Shown: in pieces, positions 1-6,635 of the stretch
Layout of the letters: each line of letters begins with the position of its first letter
Position numbering within the stretch: the first letter of the stretch is position 1
NCBI GenBank assembly: GCA_900540295.1
Contig: UQFM01000068.1
Coordinates: 1 to 9,492, forward strand
DNA: 9,492 nucleotides
Reading direction: 5' to 3'
From: an uncultured Oscillospiraceae bacterium
Lineage (GTDB): Bacteria > Bacillota > Clostridia > Oscillospirales > Acutalibacteraceae
The notes under the pieces: generated by a model
Told to the model about the DNA's origin: nothing
What the model saw: only the letters and a program-made list of their open reading frames with translations
Database searches by the model: none
Made by a program: the position numbers and the translations under genes

Positions 1-6
1 TGATCG

Positions 7-40
7 GTCTCGTGGGCTCGGAGATGTGTATAAGAGACAG
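7..40 (+). other. Nextera Read 2-side transposase adapter (library artefact)
   Basis: The 34 bases match the Illumina Nextera Read 2 transposase adapter as I know it. The last 19 bases (22-40, AGATGTGTATAAGAGACAG) are the hyperactive Tn5 mosaic end. Bases 1-6 are probably the end of an index or primer. This is not genomic sequence; the biological insert starts at 41. Confidence 0.97.
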
Positions 41-336
41 TTTTCGTACACGTTGAGGTGCGGAAAAAGCGCATAACGCTGAAAAATGGTGTTAACCTGA
101 CGTTTATACGCCGGAACACCATTGATTGTTTTCCCTTCAAAAACAACCTCACCGCTGTCAGGTTCCAAGAAGCCTGCAATAATACGGAGGGTTGTGGTTT
201 TTCCGCAGCCTGAAGGACCGAGCAAAGTAATAAATTCGCCGTCGCGAATATACAGATTTAAATCCTTTAAGATTTGCTGGCCGTCAAAGCTGACGGAGAT
301 GTTTTTCAAATCGATAATCACTGCGTTTTTTTCCAA
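41..336 (-). CDS. potA: PotA, spermidine/putrescine ABC transporter ATPase, 5' part only
   Basis: This is the N-terminal 98 codons of the ATPase that powers polyamine import at the cytoplasmic face of the PotABCD transporter; the rest is cut off by the library breakpoint. The translation shows the ABC fold entry, a Walker A motif GPSGCGKTT (residues 40-48) and the Q-loop region VNTIFQRYALFPHL (81-94). The phrase FQ-YALFPHL-V-EN is characteristic of PotA-type importers in Firmicutes. The start is TTG at 336-334: an in-frame TAA stop directly precedes it, and AAAGGGG (345-351) sits 8 nt upstream. This start is missed if only ATG and GTG are considered. The gene has its own promoter and starts a separate unit downstream of the ybaK terminator. 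Related sugar or iron importers share Walker A, so the polyamine substrate rests on the Q-loop wording. The signature motif and Walker B are not in the window. Confidence 0.88.
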
Positions 337-370
337 TTATGCAGCCCCTTTCCAACCGATAGATATAGTT

Positions 371-395
371 GGGCATGCGTAAAAAACATATGCCC
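371..395 (-). promoter_or_regulatory. Inverted repeat in the potA leader (possible operator or RNA hairpin)
   Basis: On the plus strand GGGCATGCGT (371-380) and ACATATGCCC (386-395) are inverted copies matching at 8 of 10 positions around a 5-nt A-rich loop. The repeat lies roughly 10-34 nt downstream of the predicted potA transcription start. A second weak pairing (CCAAC 353-357 with GTTGG 368-372) sits between it and the ribosome binding site. It could be a repressor site or an RNA structure; the sequence does not decide between them. Confidence 0.5.
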
Positions 396-411
396 TAATT
401 GGTATGATACA

Positions 412-440
412 AATATAGAGAAAAAACGCAAAAAAGTCAA
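412..440 (-). promoter_or_regulatory. Sigma-A-type promoter of potA
   Basis: Read on the minus strand, TTGACT (440-435) and TATATT (417-412) are separated by exactly 17 nt. Each differs from consensus at one position. The AT-rich stretch upstream could act as an UP element. The predicted transcript starts near 405, giving a leader of about 70 nt before the TTG start. Confidence 0.75.
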
Positions 441-471
441 TATTTTTGCAAAAAATTACACGGATAATTTT

Positions 472-502
472 AAAAAAAGCCGACGTTGCCGTCAGCTTTT
501 TT
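472..502 (-). terminator. Intrinsic terminator of the trpS-ybaK operon
   Basis: On the minus strand a GCTGACG/CGTCGGC stem (one U-G wobble) closes a GCAA tetraloop, flanked by an A6 run and followed by a T7 run. It begins 19 nt after the ybaK stop codon. On the plus strand the wobble becomes a C-A mismatch, so it is built for the minus transcript. It separates ybaK from the potA promoter. Confidence 0.9.
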
Positions 503-520
503 CGATTCTCTTTTCTGTAT

Positions 521-991
521 TTATGCCCAGCCCTTGCACACATCTATCCACGAGAGAAATTCGGAATATTTCTCCAGCTCCGATATCGTCAGTTCAATGG
601 CGCTGTTGGCACTGCCGCAGGCGGGAAACACGGTTTCAAACCGTTTCAGAGAAATATCCAAATATACGTCTACGCCCTCGTTTATGCCGAACGGACAAAC
701 GCCGCCGACTGCATGCCCTATAAGCGGTTCAACCTCGCTGGAGCCCAGCATTTTGGCTTTTGTGTGGAACTGCGCTTTGAATTTCGGATTGTCGATTTTT
801 GCATCGCCCGCCGCCACAATCAGAATCGGTTTCTCCCCTACCGTAAAAGATAAGGTTTTTGCAATGCGTTTCCCCTCTGTGCCGAGTGCTTCCGCCGCCA
901 GCTCGACCGTCGCACTGGAAACGGGAAATTCCTGAATACGGTTTTCGATACCGTATTTTGAAAAATAATCTCTTACACGTTCAACAGACAC
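521..991 (-). CDS. ybaK: YbaK/EbsC-family aminoacyl-tRNA deacylase
   Basis: A 156-residue cytosolic protein of the YbaK / prolyl-tRNA synthetase-associated (INS-like) editing domain family, which hydrolyses wrongly charged tRNA, typically Cys-tRNA(Pro) or Ala-tRNA(Pro). It is complete and of normal length for a free-standing domain. Visible family features are AKTLSF (44-49), whose Lys45 aligns with the conserved catalytic-site lysine of YbaK, the strand ILIVAAGDAKID (56-67), and the glycine-rich VGGVCPFGI loop (95-103). The start is GTG (991-989) with AAGGAG (1005-1000) 8 nt upstream; that Shine-Dalgarno overlaps the trpS stop codon, so the two genes are probably translated together. It shares the tryptophan T-box of trpS. 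The exact tRNA substrate cannot be read from the sequence. Confidence 0.9.
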   Translation of the reverse strand: MSVERVRDYFSKYGIENRIQEFPVSSATVELAAEALGTEGKRIAKTLSFTVGEKPILIVAAGDAKIDNPKFKAQFHTKAKMLGSSEVEPLIGHAVGGVCPFGINEGVDVYLDISLKRFETVFPACGSANSAIELTISELEKYSEFLSWIDVCKGWA

Positions 992-1003
992 GTTTTTCGC
1001 TCC

Positions 1004-1993
1004 TTACAGTTGATAGAAACCGACTTTTTTCATCGCCTTGCGCAAGGTTTTATTCGCAAAATAGGACGCTTTTTTTGCGCCGTCTTCCATACAGGCGGTC
1101 AAGTATACTTTGTCGGCAATCAGGCGGTCAAACTCTGTTTTGACGGGGCGCAGTTCTTCCACAACCGCCTCGGCAACCGCCGCCTTGAAATCGCCGTAGC
1201 CTTTTCCTGCGAACTCCTGCTCAATTTCCGCAAAATCCTTGCCTGTACAGCAGGAATAAATGCCCATCAGATTATTGACGCCGTCTTTCCCCTCTCCGTA
1301 ATATACGCGCGCCTCGGAATCCGTCACGGCGCTTTTAATTTTACGGACTATGGTATCCGCATCATCCAGCATGGAAATAAACGCCTTGACATTGGTGTCG
1401 GATTTACTCATTTTCTTGGTAGGCTCTTGCAGAGACATCACCTTTGCCCCCGTCTTACCGATAAAGGGTTCTGGCAGTTTAAAGGTATCGCCGTAAAGCC
1501 CGTTAAAACGCTCCGCGATATCACGCGTAATTTCCAAGTGCTGTTTTTGGTCAACGCCAATCGGCACGAAGTCCGCCTGATACAGCAGAATATCCGCCGC
1601 CATCAGTGTGGGGTAAGAGAACAAGCCGACATTGACGTTTTCAGGGTGCTTTTCACTTTTGTCTTTAAACTGCGTCATGCGCGCCGCCTCACCAAACTGC
1701 GTGTAGCAGTTCAACACCCACGCAAGCTGTGCGTGTGCATTTACGTGGCTTTGCACAAATACGGTGTTTTTTTCGGGGTCAAGACCGATAGACAGCAAAA
1801 GCGCATACATTTCGAGTGTGCGTCTGCGCAAAAGCGCAGGTTCGGGACGAACGGTAATGGAATGCAAATCCGCAACCGCATAAAAGCACTCGTAATCGTC
1901 CGCCATATTTTTCCAATTTTTCAGTGCGCCGAGGTAATTGCCGAGTGTCGGCGTACCCGTGGGCTGAATTGCACTTAATACAATTTGCTTCAT
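1004..1993 (-). CDS. trpS: Tryptophanyl-tRNA synthetase
   Basis: Class Ic aminoacyl-tRNA synthetase, 329 residues, which charges tRNA(Trp) with tryptophan in the cytosol. The N-terminus MKQIVLSAIQPTGTPTLGNY carries the PTG...LGNYLGA version of the HIGH signature (11-23). The KMSKS loop is intact at 194-198, preceded by SLQEPTK. The length fits bacterial TrpS. The ATG at 1993-1991 is chosen because GGAGGA (2006-2001) lies 7 nt upstream. The frame stays open to 2083, but those extra 30 codons are the T-box and its terminator, not protein. It is the first gene of an operon with ybaK (12-nt gap). Transcription is predicted to be controlled by uncharged tRNA(Trp) through the leader. Confidence 0.97.
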   Translation of the reverse strand: MKQIVLSAIQPTGTPTLGNYLGALKNWKNMADDYECFYAVADLHSITVRPEPALLRRRTLEMYALLLSIGLDPEKNTVFVQSHVNAHAQLAWVLNCYTQFGEAARMTQFKDKSEKHPENVNVGLFSYPTLMAADILLYQADFVPIGVDQKQHLEITRDIAERFNGLYGDTFKLPEPFIGKTGAKVMSLQEPTKKMSKSDTNVKAFISMLDDADTIVRKIKSAVTDSEARVYYGEGKDGVNNLMGIYSCCTGKDFAEIEQEFAGKGYGDFKAAVAEAVVEELRPVKTEFDRLIADKVYLTACMEDGAKKASYFANKTLRKAMKKVGFYQL

Positions 1994-2017
1994 CCTGTTT
2001 TCCTCCGAAAATGAATT

Positions 2018-2059
2018 AAAAAATAAAAACCTGCCCTTGCAAAAAACACAAGGACAGGT
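2018..2059 (-). terminator. T-box attenuator terminator
   Basis: ACCTGTCCTTG (2059-2049) pairs with CAAGGGCAGGT (2039-2029) as 11 bp including one U-G wobble, followed by an interrupted T run (2028-2018). It lies between the T-box motif and the trpS ribosome binding site, as expected for the default OFF structure. Confidence 0.92.
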
Positions 2060-2271
2060 GAAAATTTCGACCTGCGGTACCACCTTGATTGGCGAAAAAC
2101 GCCCGCCTTTACGGAATACGGCTATATTCCTCTTTCTGTAACGGGAAAGTGCCGTCGCATCTTTTCAATGCGCCCTCGACGGACCATTTTCTGCCGCGTT
2201 TGCTGTGGGATTCACACCGCCGCCCACTCTCTGGAAGCACGTCATGCAGTTTTACTTCCGCTTCATCGGTT
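2018..2271 (-). promoter_or_regulatory. T-box riboswitch, tryptophan-specific, upstream of trpS
   Basis: A leader of about 250 nt in trpS mRNA that senses uncharged tRNA(Trp) and allows read-through when charging is low. The conserved T-box AAGGTGGTACCGCAG is at 2086-2072, with TGGT as the expected tRNA-end-pairing bulge. Stem I can be drawn: CGGA (2260-2257) pairs with TCCG (2183-2180), and CTGC (2249-2246) with GCAG (2194-2191). The internal loop between them has AGTA on its 5' side and the specifier TGG, the Trp codon, at 2186-2184. AGAGAG (2232-2227), the GTGGG/CCCAC helix (2227-2223/2209-2205) and the GGTGTGAA distal loop complete the standard Stem I features. The specifier and the downstream gene agree. 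It fills the 435-bp gap between trpS and ilvA together with the two promoters. Confidence 0.95.
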
Positions 2272-2277
2272 TTAAAT

Positions 2278-2306
2278 ATTAAAACACAAACACCGTACTT
2301 TGTCAA
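2278..2306 (-). promoter_or_regulatory. Sigma-A promoter of the trpS T-box operon
   Basis: On the minus strand a perfect TTGACA (2306-2301) is followed after 17 nt by TTTAAT (2283-2278), one base from TATAAT. The predicted start near 2271 falls just before Stem I. It is divergent from the ilvA promoter, with about 60 bp between the two -35 elements. Confidence 0.8.
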
Positions 2307-2364
2307 CACTTTGTTCGCGCGCCTCAAAAAGAAAATGTTTACGGCAAAAACCGTTTTCTCCTTA

Positions 2365-2393
2365 TTGCGTTTCATTTGAAAGTGGTATATAAT
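2365..2393 (+). promoter_or_regulatory. Sigma-A promoter of ilvA-ridA
   Basis: A perfect TATAAT -10 (2388-2393) follows TTGCGT (2365-2370) with a 17-nt spacer. The predicted start is near 2400, giving a leader of about 29 nt. No attenuator or T-box is visible, so this operon does not look controlled by branched-chain amino acid charging. Confidence 0.75.
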
Positions 2394-2428
2394 GTTTTTT
2401 AAACTCGTTTTGAAAGAAGAGATTCGCA

Positions 2429-3628
2429 ATGTTAACCCTGGACAAAGTCTATCACGCCTCTTTCCAGCTGAAGGACGTCATTCGGCGTACCGATATGATT
2501 ATGGCGCCGAAAATCAATCCCGACTGTGAAGTGCACTTAAAAACAGAAAACCTGCAGGTTACAGGTTCATTTAAAGTGCGCGGCGCCGCCTATAAGATTT
2601 CCCAGCTTTCCGAGGAAGAAAAGCAAAAAGGCGTTATCGCCTGTTCTGCGGGAAACCATGCGCAGGGCGTAGCGCTTGCCGCCACCAAAAACGGCATTAA
2701 ATCTCTCATTTGTCTGCCCGACGGCGCACCGATTTCCAAGGTGGAAGCGACCCGCAAATACGGTGCGGATATTTGTTTGGTTGAGGGCGTGTATGATGAT
2801 GCCTACAACCGTGCACTGCAATTAAAAGACGAAAAGGGCTATACCTTTATTCACCCGTTTAACGATGAAGATGTGATTGCGGGGCAAGGCACAATCGGTC
2901 TGGAGGTTTTGGAGCAGTTACCCGATGTAGATGTTGTCATTGTACCCGTCGGCGGCGGCGGACTGATTTCGGGCGTTGCATTTGCGATTAAATCCCTGAA
3001 TCCGAATGTGAAAGTGTACGGCGTACAGGCAAGCGGCGCACCGAGCATGTTACGCTCCGTTGCGAACGGTAAAATTGAAAAGCTGGACGAGGTTTCCACA
3101 ATCGCAGACGGCATCGCCGTAAAAGAACCCGGTGACGTCACCTTTCAGATGTGCCAGAAATATGTGGACGGCATTGTTTCCGTTTCGGAAGATGAAATTG
3201 CGGCGGCGATTCTCGCCTTAATTGAACAGCAGAAGCTGATTGCCGAAGGCGCGGGCGCTGTATCGGTTGCGGCGGCAATGTTTAACAAGGTCGATGTAAA
3301 AGGTAAAAAAGTCTGCTGTTTGGTTTCGGGCGGCAATATTGACGTTACGATTTTGTCGCGCGTGATTAAACGCGGTCTTTTGAAATCGGGACGTACATAC
3401 TCTCTGACGATTGAACTAATTGACAAGCCCGGTCAGTTAAAGGGCGTTGCGGACACGATTGCCGAGCTTGGCGGCAACGTCATTTCCGTCCATCACGAAA
3501 GAGCCTCGGAAGGGTCGGATATTAACGGCTGTTATCTTCGTTTACTTTTGGAAACGCGCAATTTTGAACATATTGACGCCATTAAAGCGGCACTGACAGA
3601 ACGCGGCTACCGCATTAAAGCATATTGA
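2429..3628 (+). CDS. ilvA: Threonine ammonia-lyase (threonine deaminase), single-ACT form
   Basis: PLP enzyme converting L-threonine to 2-oxobutanoate and ammonia (and serine to pyruvate) through reactive enamine/imine intermediates. It is 399 residues long, cytosolic and of fold-type II. The PLP lysine is Lys49 in TGSFKVRGA (45-53); substrate loop SAGNHAQG is 73-80; the phosphate-binding loop GGGG is 175-178; SGGNID is 300-305. A short ACT-like domain follows at about 323-399 (LTIELIDKPGQLKGVADTIA). One regulatory domain, rather than the two of E. coli IlvA, matches the 400-residue form common in Clostridia, so a catabolic role like TdcB is as possible as isoleucine synthesis. The start ATG has only a weak Shine-Dalgarno (AAGAAGAG) about 7 nt upstream, but MLTLDKVY is the usual N-terminus of this family. 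It is followed after 21 nt by ridA. Confidence 0.95.
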   Translation: MLTLDKVYHASFQLKDVIRRTDMIMAPKINPDCEVHLKTENLQVTGSFKVRGAAYKISQLSEEEKQKGVIACSAGNHAQGVALAATKNGIKSLICLPDGAPISKVEATRKYGADICLVEGVYDDAYNRALQLKDEKGYTFIHPFNDEDVIAGQGTIGLEVLEQLPDVDVVIVPVGGGGLISGVAFAIKSLNPNVKVYGVQASGAPSMLRSVANGKIEKLDEVSTIADGIAVKEPGDVTFQMCQKYVDGIVSVSEDEIAAAILALIEQQKLIAEGAGAVSVAAAMFNKVDVKGKKVCCLVSGGNIDVTILSRVIKRGLLKSGRTYSLTIELIDKPGQLKGVADTIAELGGNVISVHHERASEGSDINGCYLRLLLETRNFEHIDAIKAALTERGYRIKAY

Positions 3629-3649
3629 TTGATAAAGGAGAACTTGGAA

Positions 3650-4024
3650 ATGATTGAAACCTTACACACAGACAACGCACCTGCGGCAATCGGTCCGTAT
3701 TCACAGGCAAAAATCGTAAACGGCATTTTATATGCTTCGGGTCAAATTGCCATCAATCCCGCAAGCGGTGAAGTGGAAACCGACACCGTTGTGGGGCAAA
3801 CCGAACAGGTTTGCAAAAATATCGCCGCACTTTTAGAGGCGGCGGGTTCTGACTTTACAAAAGTCATTAAGACTACCTGTTTTCTCAAAAACATGTCTGA
3901 CTTTGCGACTTTCAACGGTATTTACGGCAGTTACTTCACATCAAAGCCTGCGCGCTCCTGCGTAGCGGCAGCGGCGCTTCCGAAAGATGTTTTGGTGGAA
4001 GTGGAAATTATTGCGGAAGTTTAA
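3650..4024 (+). CDS. ridA: RidA, 2-iminobutanoate/2-iminopropanoate deaminase
   Basis: A 124-residue member of the RidA/YER057c/UK114 family, a homotrimeric cytosolic enzyme that hydrolyses the reactive imines released by IlvA and similar PLP enzymes. Family marks are APAAIGPYSQA (10-20), YASGQIAINP (28-37), Arg102 in the PARSCV loop, which matches the carboxylate-binding arginine essential in RidA, and VEVEIIA (116-122) with Glu118. The ATG at 3650 is preferred because AAGGAG (3635-3640) lies 9 nt upstream; a TTG at 3629 is in frame but sits upstream of that site. Co-transcription with ilvA pairs the imine producer with the imine scavenger. Confidence 0.96.
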   Translation: MIETLHTDNAPAAIGPYSQAKIVNGILYASGQIAINPASGEVETDTVVGQTEQVCKNIAALLEAAGSDFTKVIKTTCFLKNMSDFATFNGIYGSYFTSKPARSCVAAAALPKDVLVEVEIIAEV

Positions 4025-4036
4025 TCTTGCACAGAT

Positions 4037-4072
4037 AAAAAGCCTTGCAGAATGTACTCTGCAAGGCTTTTT
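4037..4072. terminator. Bidirectional terminator between ridA and degV
   Basis: A perfect 15-bp inverted repeat, AAAAAGCCTTGCAGA (4037-4051) and its complement (4058-4072), with a 6-nt loop. It carries a T run on the 3' side in either direction. It begins 12 nt after the ridA stop and 20 nt after the degV stop, so it can end both convergent transcripts. Confidence 0.93.
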
Positions 4073-4091
4073 GCTTTGTTATTTTACGGAT

Positions 4092-4979
4092 TTATTCACC
4101 GCGCTTATCGCCGTAGAAGAACAGAGCGACTGTGCCGGGACCTGTATGCGAACCGATAACCGTACCGATATCGTTAATCACCACTTTGCCGTTCAGCTTC
4201 GGGAACGCTGCTTCCACCCGTTCCGCCACCGCTTTTGCATCTTCTAAGCACGCCGAATTGGAAATGAAGCATTTGCCCGAATAATCCGCACCGTCCTGTG
4301 CATGCGTCTGCATTTTGGACAAGATTTCTTCAATCGCTTTTACCTTGCCGCGGCATTTCTGACGCGGAATCAATTTTCCTGCATTATTCACGTTTAACAG
4401 CGGGCAAATCTTCAGCATTGTACCGAAGAAGCCTGCAATGGGTGTAACACGCCCGCCGCGAATGTAGCTTGTCAAATCCGTGGAGAAAAACCAATGGTGC
4501 AAATTCAGCTTGTTTTCTTCCAAAAAGCCGTAAATCTCTTCCGCCGACTTTCCTGCATCACGCATATCCGCCGCCGTATCGACCAAAAGACCGTACCCCG
4601 AGGACGCCGCCAAGGTATCTACCAAATAAATCTTGTTGTCGGGATATTGCTCAGAAAGCGTTTCGCGGGCAATACGGGCGGAATTGTAAGAGCCTGACAA
4701 ACCGCTTGAAAACGCCAAATGCAGAATATCTTTTCCGTCTTTTAAGAACGGTTCAAAAAATTCTACATACTGCTGTGCATTTACCTGCGAGGTTGTGGGC
4801 TGTGCGCCGTCGGCAATCCGTTTGTAAAACTCTGCAAACGGAATCGACTTTCCCAAGTCATCGGCATATTCTTTGCCGTCCATGGTAAAACGGAAGCAAA
4901 CCAACTGCACATTGCGGGTTTCAAAAAACGCCGCAGGCAAATCCGCTGTGGAACAGCAGGACAAAATAAAATCAGACAT
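4092..4979 (-). CDS. DegV-family fatty-acid-binding protein (FakB-like)
   Basis: A complete 295-residue DegV protein. Characterised members (FakB) bind one fatty acid in a deep pocket and present it to the kinase FakA for phosphorylation and lipid synthesis; the cytosolic location fits the lack of a signal or membrane segment. Visible motifs are the STADL start of domain 1 (10-14), TTSQ (62-65), the fatty-acid head-group loop SSGLSGSY (91-98), DTLAASSGYG (121-130), RGGRV (174-178) and GSHTGPGTVALFF near the C-terminus (276-288). The ATG has AAGGAG (4995-4990) 10 nt upstream. No fakA kinase gene lies nearby, so whether it works in FakAB lipid uptake is inferred from the family only. Several DegV paralogs per genome are usual, so no specific gene symbol is given. 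Confidence 0.92.
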   Translation of the reverse strand: MSDFILSCCSTADLPAAFFETRNVQLVCFRFTMDGKEYADDLGKSIPFAEFYKRIADGAQPTTSQVNAQQYVEFFEPFLKDGKDILHLAFSSGLSGSYNSARIARETLSEQYPDNKIYLVDTLAASSGYGLLVDTAADMRDAGKSAEEIYGFLEENKLNLHHWFFSTDLTSYIRGGRVTPIAGFFGTMLKICPLLNVNNAGKLIPRQKCRGKVKAIEEILSKMQTHAQDGADYSGKCFISNSACLEDAKAVAERVEAAFPKLNGKVVINDIGTVIGSHTGPGTVALFFYGDKRGE

Positions 4980-5002
4980 ACAAAAGAATCTCCTTACTTT
5001 GC

Positions 5003-5017
5003 GCCGATAAAATCGGC
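5003..5017 (-). repeat. Short hairpin in the degV leader
   Basis: GCCGAT and ATCGGC form a 6-bp stem with a 3-nt loop directly upstream of the degV ribosome binding site (4990-4995). There is no T run, so it is not a terminator. It may be an mRNA leader structure or chance. Confidence 0.4.
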
Positions 5018-5022
5018 AGAAA

Positions 5023-5052
5023 TATATATCGAAAGCGACAAGCGCTTTACAA
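5023..5052 (-). promoter_or_regulatory. Candidate degV promoter with an internal inverted repeat
   Basis: In the 76-nt gap after the hexosaminidase gene the minus strand shows TTGTAA (5052-5047), an 18-nt spacer and TATATA (5028-5023). The spacer holds most of an inverted repeat, AAAGCG and CGCTTT separated by 5 nt (5032-5048), which could be an operator. The -10 is ambiguous because of the alternating TA run. degV may also be read through from the hexosaminidase promoter, as no terminator separates them. Confidence 0.45.
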
Positions 5053-5055
5053 ACT

Positions 5056-6612
5056 TTACTCGCGCGATTTTAACGCTTCGCTCTTTTTATACTCCGCGCC
5101 GTCCTTGCCCAAATGATAAATCGGCAGCGGTTTCTCGCCAAGAAAGCCCCTTTCAACGCGGGAATATTGGATACCGCGCTTGCGTAAATAGGTTTTATAC
5201 CATTCCAGCCGCTTTTTGAAATCCTTGAAGCGTCGGTTTTCAAGCTCCGTCCACGCGACCTCGGCAAAAGCCGCCGCACGGGGAAACATGGCGAACTGCA
5301 AGGATTCCTCGGTATCGAGCCATTCCGCCCAATGCTCGCATTCAACACCTCGAATCCGCTGCCCCGACTTGCCGAAGCCTGCTTTTACTTCATTAAATTT
5401 ATATACCTTTTTCAGCGGCAGGAATTTGTATGTATAGTCGAAATAGAAATAGCGGTCGGGGGACATAATCAAATCCCGTTTATACGCCTGTTCTCGGACG
5501 GCTTTTAAATTGTGCGACACCCAATATTGGCAAATGATGCTCTCATCAAAGCTGTCGTTGATGCAGTCGTTCCACGCAATTGAGGTTTTGCCGTATTTCT
5601 TAACAATCTCGTTGGCACGGGACATAAAATACCCCTGCAGTTCTTTGGCATTTTTCAAACCGTTTTCCTGCCGAACCGCCTGACATTTCGGGCAGGTATC
5701 CCAAATCTTATGCCCTTTTGCCGCTTCGTCGCCGCCGATGTGAAAATATTTGCTTTCGAACAGCGGGCAGATTTCCCCGAACAGCTTTTCAAGAAAATCG
5801 TAAACGGTGTCGTTGCCCGCACAAAGAATCTCCTCAAAAACACCGTTTTCGCATTTCGGCTCGGTCGGTTCGCCCTTACAGGACAAATGCGGATACGCCG
5901 CCAAAATGGCGCTTGTGTGCCCGGGAATATCAATTTCGGGAATCACTTCGATGTGCAGTTTTTTGGCATATGCCACAACCTCGCGGATTTCTTCCTGCGT
6001 GTAAATCGCAAAATACGTGCCGCCGCGATACGGAAGTCCGTTCCCCTTCAATCCCGCATATTTTCTGGTGGCGGCAACGGTGTTTAATTCGGGAAACAGC
6101 TTGCTTTCAATGCGGAAGCCCTGGTCATCGGACAAATGCCAATGCAAGGTATTGAGCTTTAGAAACGCCATTTGGTCAAGCACGCGCTTGACAACCTCCG
6201 CGCCGAAGAAATGGCGGCTTTCATCCATTTGCAGACCGCGGTAGCCGTAATGCGGGCAGTCCTGAATCAGCAAGCCGTTGACAACGGCTTTGCCGTTCGT
6301 TTTCTGCGCCTGCATTAAAATCATTTTTAAAGTAACCGCCGCATAAAACGCACCGCGTGCATCGGACGCCTCTGCCACAATTCCGTCTGCGGAGACCTTC
6401 AGCGTATAGCTTTCGGGACGCATCCCGCCGACCTTGCGAATTTTGATTGTCCCCTCCCCCTGTACGGGTTTGGTTTTTAAATATGCGGTCAAATAATTTC
6501 CCGCCGAAAGAAATTCCTGCGCACAGAGCACCTCTGTTGCGGCGGACACCGTGTATACGCCCTCTAAAGCTTGATAACTGTTCGGCTTCGGAATCAAATT
6601 GTATTTCAGCAT
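5056..6612 (-). CDS. Beta-N-acetylhexosaminidase, glycoside hydrolase family 20, intracellular
   Basis: A 518-residue GH20 enzyme removing terminal N-acetylglucosamine or N-acetylgalactosamine from small oligosaccharides by substrate-assisted catalysis. A GH20b-like N-terminal domain (about 1-118) is followed by the TIM barrel (about 122-460). The barrel shows DESRHFF (130-136), LNTLHWHLSDDQGFR (153-167), PEIDIPGH (225-232) and HIGGDE (291-296), whose Asp295-Glu296 is the catalytic pair. EHWAEW (427-432) sits where the subsite tryptophan is usual. There is no signal peptide or anchor, so the substrate must be imported first. A DTCPKCQ segment (305-311) could be a structural metal knuckle. The ATG has GGAG 6 nt upstream. 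No sugar transporter or nag gene is adjacent, so the natural substrate (host glycan, chitobiose or cell-wall fragment) is open. Confidence 0.93.
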   Translation of the reverse strand: MLKYNLIPKPNSYQALEGVYTVSAATEVLCAQEFLSAGNYLTAYLKTKPVQGEGTIKIRKVGGMRPESYTLKVSADGIVAEASDARGAFYAAVTLKMILMQAQKTNGKAVVNGLLIQDCPHYGYRGLQMDESRHFFGAEVVKRVLDQMAFLKLNTLHWHLSDDQGFRIESKLFPELNTVAATRKYAGLKGNGLPYRGGTYFAIYTQEEIREVVAYAKKLHIEVIPEIDIPGHTSAILAAYPHLSCKGEPTEPKCENGVFEEILCAGNDTVYDFLEKLFGEICPLFESKYFHIGGDEAAKGHKIWDTCPKCQAVRQENGLKNAKELQGYFMSRANEIVKKYGKTSIAWNDCINDSFDESIICQYWVSHNLKAVREQAYKRDLIMSPDRYFYFDYTYKFLPLKKVYKFNEVKAGFGKSGQRIRGVECEHWAEWLDTEESLQFAMFPRAAAFAEVAWTELENRRFKDFKKRLEWYKTYLRKRGIQYSRVERGFLGEKPLPIYHLGKDGAEYKKSEALKSRE

Positions 6613-6635
6613 ACTGTACTCCGTCGATTCTATGC

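Noticed and set aside
1010..1978. A 322-codon open frame on the plus strand opposite trpS
   Set aside because: It is the antisense shadow of trpS; it has no recognisable family, an Arg/His/Phe-rich composition, and the opposite strand has clear synthetase motifs.
1994..2083. A 30-residue N-terminal extension of TrpS
   Set aside because: It translates the T-box motif and attenuator terminator; the strong Shine-Dalgarno is before the ATG at 1993.
2341..2354. ACGG/CCGT hairpin with T-rich tail upstream of ilvA
   Set aside because: Only a 4-bp stem, located upstream of both divergent transcripts; no terminator role is likely.
3629..3649. TTG start of ridA directly after the ilvA stop
   Set aside because: The AAGGAG lies inside this stretch and points to the ATG at 3650.
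5718..6155. Plus-strand open frames opposite the hexosaminidase gene
   Set aside because: Arg/Pro-rich antisense shadows without ribosome sites; the minus-strand frame has the full GH20 motif set.
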